7,735 bases of DNA from Halothece sp. MAG (GTDB taxonomy: Bacteria; Cyanobacteriota; Cyanobacteriia; Cyanobacteriales; Rubidibacteraceae). Where the stretch lies: the NCBI GenBank assembly GCA_018610095.1, contig JAHEOB010000185.1, forward strand, positions 1-7,735, written 5' to 3'. The notes below the pieces were generated by a model. The model searched no databases. It was not told the DNA's origin and was given only the letters and a program-made list of their open reading frames with translations. A program made the translations under genes and the position numbers. Numbering within the stretch: the stretch's first letter is position 1; each line of letters begins with the position of its first letter. Positions 1 to 4,567 of the stretch are shown in pieces.

Positions 1-309
1 GCTATCAAATTCTGGCAGTTGTGCTTCAAATTCACTCACTGCTTCCGTGCTGCGTTCATAAGCAAGACAACGAGAACTTTGGGCTTGAGTTAAATCAGAT
101 AAAACTTGTTTCGCTTCCCCGACAATTTCATCCCAAGTTTGTTCACAGGCTTGCTTGGCAGCTTGCTCCATTTTGGCTTGGAGTTTACTGTTGAACTGCT
201 GACGGGCTTCCTGTTTGATGTTATCGCCGTAGCGAGATGCCATCTTGTCCGTCAAGGCATCAATAGCGTCATTGAGGTTCTGCTGATTTTGGCTTTCGTA
301 GTCAGTCAT
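1..309 (-). CDS. Hypothetical helical protein, N-terminal 103 codons (C-terminus beyond left edge)
   Basis: I do not recognise this protein. Reading the minus strand from the ATG at 309-307 gives 103 uninterrupted codons to the window edge, so the gene continues to the left. The product starts MTDYESQNQQNLNDAIDAL and is rich in Gln, Ala, Glu and Lys. It has almost no helix breakers in the visible part, which suggests a soluble, largely alpha-helical or coiled-coil protein. No signal peptide or membrane segment is visible. No good Shine-Dalgarno sequence precedes the ATG, which is common in cyanobacteria, and there is no other nearby in-frame start. A plus-strand open frame across the same bases is antisense to it and looks like a shadow. 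The coding assignment is fairly secure because of the length and protein-like composition; the function is unknown. Confidence 0.6.
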   Translation of the reverse strand, partial: MTDYESQNQQNLNDAIDALTDKMASRYGDNIKQEARQQFNSKLQAKMEQAAKQACEQTWDEIVGEAKQVLSDLTQAQSSRCLAYERSTEAVSEFEAQLPEFDS

Positions 310-516
310 GTTTGGTGCATATATATGGTACAAACACAATATAACTTAACCTAATCATGTTTGCAATATGTATGACAAATAAATTTCAGCTTACAATATA
401 ATAGATATTAAATTCTGTACTGACTAAGCGTCTTTTGTCCATTTTGTTTGCGTGTTGTAGTTCCACATTGATTGGCTTAGAATCAATGACAATAGGAGGA
501 ATAAGAAATTGTTTGA
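310..516. other. AT-rich intergenic stretch, nothing assigned
   Basis: These 207 bases separate the left-edge gene from the small gene pair. I see no RNA gene, clear terminator or full-length ORF. On the minus strand an open stretch of about 43 codons without a good start covers roughly 400-530. It could be a decayed gene end, but I cannot identify it. Short AT-rich blocks around 318-345 could hold the promoter of the left-edge gene, but no convincing -35/-10 pair stands out. Confidence 0.4.
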
Positions 517-750
517 TTAAGGAATTTCCATTTGTTCTCTATCCAGTTCAATCATCAACTCATCCCCTTCCTTTAGCCCATCAATGGGATAGGTAATAAT
601 CTCAAGAATATCGGGAAATTGAAAATGTTCCGGTTTGGTCTCAGGATGAGGATAGTAAATTAATCCGTTGAATGGATGGTTGGAATCGGTCACAATTTGG
701 CAATCAAGAAACGAGAAATCTTCGGCGGGATTCTCAGGTGACCATTTCAC
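517..750 (-). CDS. Small hypothetical protein, 77 aa (GTG start)
   Basis: I do not recognise this protein. It is small, acidic and soluble-looking, with no membrane segment or signal peptide. The middle is rich in aromatic residues, His and Pro (around FNGLIYYPHPETKPEHF). The C-terminal half alternates hydrophobic and acidic residues (ILEIITYPIDGLKEGDELMI), suggesting beta strands. The start is a GTG at 750-748 that overlaps the TGA of the upstream gene in a GTGA junction, a common sign of translational coupling. No in-frame ATG lies near the beginning, which supports the GTG. The two genes are probably co-transcribed and functionally linked. A toxin-antitoxin or immunity-type pair is one possibility, but nothing in the sequence proves it. 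Confidence 0.55.
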   Translation of the reverse strand: MKWSPENPAEDFSFLDCQIVTDSNHPFNGLIYYPHPETKPEHFQFPDILEIITYPIDGLKEGDELMIELDREQMEIP

Positions 751-947
751 TTTTCATCATTTCTTTGAACAGCCACTAACTCTTGATAACTCTTGATTAA
801 ACTAGAAAGCTGAGAAATTTCATCACTGACATCAGTATCTTCATCTTCGTTCAGAATAGCTTCATAAAATCTTTCTAGTAACTGTTGATGCTTTTCAATC
901 AACTGTTCATGCTTAGTTTGCCAAGATTGCTTTGGGCGTGAAGACAT
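747..947 (-). CDS. Small hypothetical coiled-coil-like protein, 66 aa
   Basis: I do not recognise this protein. It is short and highly charged, with a basic start (MSSRPKQSWQTKHEQ). Helical, Glu/Gln/Leu-rich stretches follow (HEQLIEKHQQLLERFYEAIL, then ISQLSSLIKSYQELVAVQ), separated by an acidic DEDTDVSDE segment. The hydrophobic spacing fits two amphipathic helices forming a hairpin or a dimeric coiled coil. The ATG at 947-945 is the only sensible start, and the Shine-Dalgarno signal is weak. Its stop codon overlaps the GTG of the next gene, so the pair forms a two-gene unit. Its length and composition resemble the small helical antitoxin or adaptor proteins that often precede a partner gene, but that is inference only. 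Confidence 0.5.
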   Translation of the reverse strand: MSSRPKQSWQTKHEQLIEKHQQLLERFYEAILNEDEDTDVSDEISQLSSLIKSYQELVAVQRNDEK

Positions 948-1034
948 AGAATCAATTTATATTGCAAGAAAATGATTACCCCTTTAAACACTATCATCAG
1001 CCCAGCCACTATACTTGGCAATCGCAGTAGAGTA

Positions 1035-1094
1035 CGGAGGCGCAATCCGCGCGATGTGCCTCCGGCACGGTCGCCTTAAGGGCGACATCGCGCC
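1035..1094. repeat. GC-rich hairpin element, REP/MITE-like
   Basis: This is a sharp GC-rich island between AT-rich genes, made almost entirely of inverted repeats. GCGCGATGT (1049-1057) pairs with ACATCGCGC (1085-1093). Inside that, GTGCC (1056-1060) pairs with GGCAC (1064-1068), and GTCGCC (1070-1075) pairs with GGCGAC (1081-1086). CGGAGGC (1035-1041) can instead pair with GCCTCCG (1058-1064), so the folds compete. Such compact nested palindromes are typical of dispersed REP or MITE repeats in cyanobacterial genomes. A run of T follows the hairpin on the plus strand at about 1099-1104, but no plus-strand gene ends here. Confidence 0.55.
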
Positions 1095-1147
1095 TTGATT
1101 TTTTGGGCTCAATCGCTTGTAGGTTCGACTGGCTACTATATCTCAAT

Positions 1148-1585
1148 TCATCGATCAGAATTGTTTTTAACCATTAAGTGATGGGGAATTCCAGCATCGA
1201 AGTATTCCTCGCCGATGACTTGAAATCCTAACTTTTCGTAAAAGGGAATGGCTGAGTTTTGCGACCCTAGTTTAATGATGTGGATATTAGGCTTAGAATG
1301 AATTTCTTCGAGAATATAGCGCATTAATTCTGTTCCCATTCCCCTCCATCGTGCTTCTTTCAAGACGGCAACTCGTTCAATTTTTGCGGTGTGTTGATCA
1401 ATCTGTCTCCATCGCGCTGTTGCTAGTGCTTTCCCTTCCTCCGAGAGCAGATAATGAGTAGAGTCGTTTTCCCATTCATCTGTTTCTATTTCAGCAGAGA
1501 TCCCTTGTTCGATAACAAATACTTGCGTTCGTATCAGGATGCACCGAGCAAAATCATTAAAGTTACGAGCGATGACAATGTTCAT
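1148..1585 (-). CDS. GNAT family N-acetyltransferase (YjcF/ElaA-like)
   Basis: This is a cytoplasmic enzyme predicted to transfer an acetyl group from acetyl-CoA to an amine; the substrate is unknown. At 145 aa it has the length of a complete single-domain GNAT. Visible family features, in order, are RTQVFVIEQG (19-28), typical of YjcF/ElaA-like members; ATARWR (56-60 region) and KIERVAV (68-74), the core beta strands; and RWRGMGTELM (79-88), the acetyl-CoA pyrophosphate-binding loop (R/Q-x-x-G-x-G/A). FYEKLGF (115-121) and DAGIPHHLM (130-138) complete the fold and match the usual C-terminus of this subgroup. The ATG at 1585-1583 begins directly at the first strand. A GGAG lies about 11 bases upstream, rather far for a strong ribosome site. 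The gene is divergent from parA across the repeat region and has no evident functional link to its neighbours. Confidence 0.88.
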   Translation of the reverse strand: MNIVIARNFNDFARCILIRTQVFVIEQGISAEIETDEWENDSTHYLLSEEGKALATARWRQIDQHTAKIERVAVLKEARWRGMGTELMRYILEEIHSKPNIHIIKLGSQNSAIPFYEKLGFQVIGEEYFDAGIPHHLMVKNNSDR

Positions 1586-1711
1586 CTTAGTTGACGCTCC
1601 AACCGCTAATTTGCCACTGCCCTTGTTCTAGCAGAAGTTATCCAACTAGAGTCGAGGGACTGAAAGTCTGCAACCCACCAAATGATTGCCCCAGTTTCGA
1701 TGCCAGACTAT

Positions 1712-1735
1712 GTAAGTCTAGATACCAAGACTTAC
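1712..1735. repeat. Perfect 8-8-8 inverted repeat, candidate centromere/operator site
   Basis: GTAAGTCT (1712-1719) and AGACTTAC (1728-1735) are perfect inverted repeats around the 8-base spacer AGATACCA. The site lies in the gap before parA. The central 20 bases (1714-1733) recur identically inside the partner gene at 2809-2828, spacer included, which argues for a protein-binding site rather than chance. Confidence 0.6.
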
Positions 1736-1775
1736 AGATATCTAGAGGTCTAGATATCAAAACTTACAGATATCT
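1715..1775. repeat. Tandem direct repeats upstream of parA (two units, 32-bp period)
   Basis: The unit at 1715-1743 is repeated at 1747-1775 with three differences in 29 bases. Both units begin around GTCTAGATA and end with ACTTACAGATATCT. The junction forms a 10-bp perfect inverted repeat, GATATCTAGA (1737-1746) and TCTAGATATC (1749-1758), around a GG. A further TCTAGATA lies at 1805-1812. Iterated sites before a parA gene usually serve as the partition centromere and as the operator bound by the ribbon-helix-helix partner. That function is inferred here from position and structure. Confidence 0.6.
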
Positions 1776-1804
1776 TGTACTCAAAATAAATAGATAACTA
1801 TTAT
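1775..1804 (+). promoter_or_regulatory. Putative promoter of the parA operon
   Basis: TTGTAC (1775-1780) and TATTAT (1799-1804) form a reasonable housekeeping sigma-type pair with an 18-base spacer. The second repeat unit ends on the first base of the -35 box, and another TCTAGATA (1805-1812) directly follows the -10 box. Protein bound to these repeats would therefore block RNA polymerase, consistent with the autorepression usual for partition operons. Confidence 0.4.
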
Positions 1805-1842
1805 TCTAGATATATAAAATTAAAAGTTAGTTTGATTCTCCT

Positions 1843-2613
1843 ATGAAAGTCATTAGTGCTCTTTCCTTAGCTGGTGGGCAAGGAAAAACCACTTTAATTT
1901 TGTTGCTGGCTAAAATACTTAGTCAAAAAGGAAAGCGGGTTCTCACTATTGATGCTGATCCCCAAGCCAATTTAACGTTCTTCTTGGGTCAAGATCCTGG
2001 CGACGGGGATCCCACTTTGCTAGAAGTCCTCAAAGGCATCATTGATACAGAAGATGGCATCTATCCCACTGACGAGGACAATTTATTTATTATTCCTTCT
2101 GACCGCGGATTAGCTAAGGTTACGGAATATCTAAGCAGTAGTGGTACAGGGGCATTCATTTTGAAATTGAGACTCAAACCGATTATGTCCCTTTTTGATT
2201 ATGTTCTTGTCGATGTCCAACCCTCCAGAAGTCAAATTTCTTTAACTGCTGTAGGGGCTACTGATTTAGCACTTATTTCTGCTGAAACCACGACTAAAGG
2301 TGTTAATAGTCTTTTAGATACCCTAAATTTTCTAGAAACTCAACAACAGTTAATGGCTTTTCAAGGCGAAATTCTAGGCGTAGTTCCCTTTCGCGATCGC
2401 TGGGTTGGCAATAGCCAAACTCTGGATAGCCGAGACAGTGTGGAAGCCATGAAAGAAATTGCAGAAGACATCCCAATTTTTCCCAGTATCCGTGAATCAG
2501 AAAAATTCAAAAAAGCAATTCGTCAAAATCAAACTTTAACCCAACTGGGGTATGCCGATTTAGATTATCCCTTTGAAAAGATTGTCAAAGCATTGGAGGA
2601 AAATTATGAGTAA
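1843..2613 (+). CDS. parA: ParA-like partition ATPase
   Basis: This is a cytoplasmic ATPase of the ParA/MinD superfamily, predicted to move plasmid or chromosomal cargo together with its partner and a centromere site. At 256 aa it is the size of the small ParA type without an N-terminal DNA-binding domain. The P-loop AGGQGKT is at 10-16, the conserved DADPQANLT at 37-45, and the Walker B-like strand VLVDVQPS at 121-128. The C-terminal part includes GVVPFRDRW (179-187) and the FPSIRESEKFKKA segment (213-225), normal for this family. The position that usually holds the signature lysine of the deviant Walker A (K-G-G-x-G-K-T) is alanine (A10). The ATG at 1843 places the first strand directly before the P-loop, although no Shine-Dalgarno precedes it. 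The gene overlaps its downstream partner by 8 bp. The repeats upstream suggest autoregulation. Whether the replicon is a plasmid is not shown. Confidence 0.87.
   Translation: MKVISALSLAGGQGKTTLILLLAKILSQKGKRVLTIDADPQANLTFFLGQDPGDGDPTLLEVLKGIIDTEDGIYPTDEDNLFIIPSDRGLAKVTEYLSSSGTGAFILKLRLKPIMSLFDYVLVDVQPSRSQISLTAVGATDLALISAETTTKGVNSLLDTLNFLETQQQLMAFQGEILGVVPFRDRWVGNSQTLDSRDSVEAMKEIAEDIPIFPSIRESEKFKKAIRQNQTLTQLGYADLDYPFEKIVKALEENYE
2393..2400. repeat. HIP1 octamer
   Basis: This is a GCGATCGC palindrome inside parA. The motif is over-represented in most cyanobacterial genomes and is the main base-level clue to the host group. Confidence 0.8.
2595..2600 (+). promoter_or_regulatory. Ribosome binding site of the partition partner gene
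   Basis: GGAGGA lies five bases before the ATG at 2606, inside the end of parA. It decides the start of the downstream gene in favour of 2606 over the in-frame ATG at 2573, which has no such site and would lengthen the overlap to 41 bp. Confidence 0.7.
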
Positions 2614-3097
2614 TGATGCCCTAGATCGCATCCGTCAGAAAAAGCGTCCTGCTGTTCCCTCAAGAAATGCAACTACCGAGTCTTCTATATCTCAAAATAG
2701 TTCGGCAACAAATAACCAAGATACAGATACAGCTAGTAGTCAAGTTTCTGAAGATTCTATAAATCAAAGTACAGAGATATCTAACACTCAAAGTAACAAG
2801 GCATCTAGAAGTCTAGATACCAAGACTTCTAGACACCAAGAATCTAAGATACTAAAAACGAAAGCTTCTACTTTACGACTAGAACAAAGTATTGCCACAG
2901 ACCTCACCACTCTTTGTAAGCAGCAAGGAATTAGTCGAGAGGTGCTTATAGAAGCAATGTTTCTTTACTGTCAAAATCACCCTGACGTTCTAGAATTAGT
3001 CTTAGAACAAGCAAAGGCTCGTCATCTCCAACGACAAGAAATTAGTAATCGCAAACGAGCAGATACAATGATGAAGCGTTTTGGAGATGATACTTGA
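2606..3097 (+). CDS. Ribbon-helix-helix-like partition partner (ParB/ParG-type)
   Basis: This is probably the DNA-binding partner of the ParA-like ATPase, recognising the repeats before parA and repressing the operon. The protein is 163 aa from the ATG at 2606, chosen for its GGAGGA ribosome site and 8-bp overlap with parA. Three regions are visible: a short basic N-terminus (LDRIRQKKRP, 6-15), often the part that contacts ParA in such proteins; a long Ser/Thr/Asn/Gln-rich and probably disordered linker (about 20-85); and a folded C-terminal part. That part begins with a strand-like ASTLRLEQSI (87-96), followed by helices ATDLTTLCKQQG and SREVLIEAMFLYCQ, the layout of a ribbon-helix-helix domain. 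A basic helical tail (about 128-160) follows. The linker coding sequence contains a copy of the upstream palindrome. There is no sign of a large HTH-type ParB. The family assignment rests on layout, not on a clear sequence match. Confidence 0.65.
   Translation: MSNDALDRIRQKKRPAVPSRNATTESSISQNSSATNNQDTDTASSQVSEDSINQSTEISNTQSNKASRSLDTKTSRHQESKILKTKASTLRLEQSIATDLTTLCKQQGISREVLIEAMFLYCQNHPDVLELVLEQAKARHLQRQEISNRKRADTMMKRFGDDT
2804..2833. repeat. Intragenic 11-8-11 palindrome matching the parA upstream site
   Basis: TCTAGAAGTCT (2804-2814) and AGACTTCTAGA (2823-2833) are perfect inverted repeats around AGATACCA. The inner 20 bases (2809-2828) are identical to 1714-1733 upstream of parA. The stretch encodes SRSLDTKTSR within the low-complexity linker, where protein sequence is free to drift, so the DNA itself appears to be conserved. 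It is probably a second binding site for the partner protein. Confidence 0.6.
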
Positions 3098-3379
3098 CAA
3101 TGGCAAACTGTTTGTATTTTTTCTAGGGGATAACTCCATTGGCCCCCTGTTTCCCCTAAAAAATTGGGATTCCCGCTACACTTCACCATCGAGGATCGAC
3201 AAAATATAGTCAACTGATATGAAATGCTAAAAAGAATGCTACAGATAGTTATTTCTACAATAGGTTGACTGGTACGACTACCGCAATGGTTTGTAAACTA
3301 TTCGGTTTTAACAAAAACGATGAATTTTAATTTCACAATTTGGTTAAAGGGGCGATCATGTTACCTCCTTAAAAGAGAC
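3098..3379. other. Intergenic region between convergent par and CRISPR operons
   Basis: These 282 bases separate the convergent ends of the two operons, so terminators are expected. TAGGGGA (3124-3130) and TCCCCTA (3152-3158) can pair around a 21-base loop. The flanks extend the symmetry with T-runs on the left and A-runs on the right. On neither strand does a T-run follow the stem, so it is not a classical intrinsic terminator. No RNA gene or full-length ORF is evident. A strong ribosome site with a tiny ORF lies at the right end (see 3333-3370). Confidence 0.4.
3333..3370 (-). other. Strong Shine-Dalgarno with an eight-codon ORF after the CARF-RelE gene
   Basis: On the minus strand, AAGGAGG (3370-3364) is followed four bases later by an ATG (3359-3357) and the frame MIAPLTKL, ending in TGA at 3333. 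It begins 20 bases after the stop codon of the CARF-RelE gene and would be on the same transcript. The ribosome site is as strong as any in the operon, yet the frame is minute. It may be the remnant of a lost last operon gene, a leader peptide, or chance. Confidence 0.3.
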
Positions 3380-4495
3380 TTATTGATTTAAATATTCCAT
3401 ACGCATAAACGGTAAATATTGACGGCGATCGCCCTCTGGATCAACTTTAACTTTGTTAGCATATTTTTTTCCCTTCTCATCTTCACGAATTACACGCCAA
3501 ACTAACAGTCGCCACCCCTCGATTGAAACTAAGTAGCGATCAGTTGTACGACCTGGTTTTAGCCATCGTAAACCATTGCCAACATTTATATGTTCTGCTT
3601 GTTGAAAAGCCTCTTGTGAAGTTGATACGCGTTGCAAGAAACGAAACGGATCACAATCATCCAACTGAGCTACATTATCAAAACAATCATCAATAGCCTG
3701 TCTAGAAAGAAATGGAACTAAGGCTGAAGGTTTTCGCATTTCATCTAAAAAGAGAAATCCTACTCCTGATAGAGTAATTTCATTACCTGATTGCTCAATT
3801 AATGGTTCTAATAATAACCTTGCTTGGTAAGGAACACAATTTTCCCATTCTTTTTTAGAAATCGAAGAATCACGATCAATTTTCTCGAAAAGCTCTTTAT
3901 AAGCTTCAAACTGCGATTGCTTAAATTCTACTGGCAAAGCTGGTAATCCAATCAGTGAAGTTGATTGCTCAAAAATATATTTGCATTCTACTCCCTTAAT
4001 CATGCCCAACAAAACAGTGTAAGGAACAAGAGCTTTATATCCGCCAGTTGGGTTTAAAATGACATTACCGTAATTCTCTATCGCTTCAGTTGCCTTTTTT
4101 ATATATTCAACTACTCCCTGATTACGAAATTTTTGAGCATTTTCAACTTGTAATCCATTAATATATTCAGTAGTTACTTCAATTTCAGGCCAGTAATGTT
4201 CTAAATATTTTTGTACAGCTAGACCACAACAATAACCATCCTCAGTTTCCGAAGTAAACAAAAAAACACGGTCACTATTATCAATCCCGATTCTAAATAA
4301 GGAATGAATTTCGGCAGACAAATGAGCCGCTATATTTTCTTCATTAGGTTTAAACTTGCAGAAACTATTAAACATGATATTAGCTGCATCATCTATGGGT
4401 TTTCTTTCTTTAACCCAATTGTTTAAGTGTTTGGGATGAATACCTAGTTTTTTCGATGCACTTGTTCCAACAGAACAAATAATTGTTTTAGGCAT
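3380..4495 (-). CDS. CARF-winged helix-RelE effector, Cami1-like (CRISPR-activated mRNA interferase)
   Basis: This is the predicted effector arm of the type III system: a cyclic-oligoadenylate-activated nuclease that cleaves mRNA on ribosomes and stops growth. The protein is 371 aa. Residues 1-190 form a CARF domain, with the nucleotide-binding loop SVGTS (8-12) and the diagnostic NPTGGYKALVPY (148-159), then YIFEQSTSLIGLPALPV. Residues of about 215-285 fit a winged-helix linker. Residues of about 290-371 resemble a RelE toxin, with LRWLKPGRTTDRY (309-321) and WRLLVWRVIRED (328-339). R310, K313, R316, R320, R334 and Y360 are candidate catalytic or RNA-contacting residues. No HEPN R-x4-6-H motif is visible, so this is not a standard Csm6/Csx1. 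The described family with the same domain order is Cami1, which responds to cA4. AAGGAG (4507-4502) precedes the ATG. It is the last recognisable gene of the operon, 72 bases after the RAMP gene. The CARF call is firm; RelE is a strong inference. Confidence 0.82.
   Translation of the reverse strand: MPKTIICSVGTSASKKLGIHPKHLNNWVKERKPIDDAANIMFNSFCKFKPNEENIAAHLSAEIHSLFRIGIDNSDRVFLFTSETEDGYCCGLAVQKYLEHYWPEIEVTTEYINGLQVENAQKFRNQGVVEYIKKATEAIENYGNVILNPTGGYKALVPYTVLLGMIKGVECKYIFEQSTSLIGLPALPVEFKQSQFEAYKELFEKIDRDSSISKKEWENCVPYQARLLLEPLIEQSGNEITLSGVGFLFLDEMRKPSALVPFLSRQAIDDCFDNVAQLDDCDPFRFLQRVSTSQEAFQQAEHINVGNGLRWLKPGRTTDRYLVSIEGWRLLVWRVIREDEKGKKYANKVKVDPEGDRRQYLPFMRMEYLNQ
3425..3432. repeat. HIP1 octamer
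   Basis: This GCGATCGC copy lies near the 3' end of the CARF-RelE gene, extended to GGCGATCGCC. Its presence in the effector gene suggests long residence in, or transfer among, cyanobacteria. Confidence 0.8.
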
Positions 4496-4567
4496 AAGTA
4501 ACTCCTTTTATTAATTATAAAGTTAAATTTATTGCTAAATGATTACAAAAAATGATTATTTTTAATT

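Noticed and set aside
106..354. Plus-strand open frame of 82 codons with hydrophobic stretches
   Set aside because: It is antisense to the better minus-strand gene that runs off the left edge; its composition fits a shadow of a Gln/Glu/Lys-rich frame.
400..530. Minus-strand open stretch of about 43 codons between the left-edge gene and the 77-aa gene
   Set aside because: It has no suitable start codon or ribosome site and matches no family I know; at most a decayed gene end.
1640..1690. Possible CRISPR repeat-like segment ending GGGACTGAAAG
   Set aside because: The segment occurs once, with no regularly spaced copies in the window, so no CRISPR array is supported.
1591..1797. Plus-strand 68-codon open frame before parA
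   Set aside because: Half of it is read through the repeat array and promoter of parA, and the product looks non-protein-like; regarded as chance.
1712..1812. The repeats as a CRISPR array
   Set aside because: Only two direct copies exist with a 3-base separation and no spacers; the symmetry and position before parA fit a centromere/operator instead.
3124..3158. TAGGGGA/TCCCCTA hairpin as an intrinsic terminator
   Set aside because: The T-run precedes rather than follows the stem on both strands and the loop is long, so it does not meet the usual terminator layout.
3022..3213. Minus-strand 63-codon open frame overlapping the end of the partition partner gene
   Set aside because: It is antisense to a well-supported gene, lacks a ribosome site, and the predicted peptide shows no domain-like pattern.
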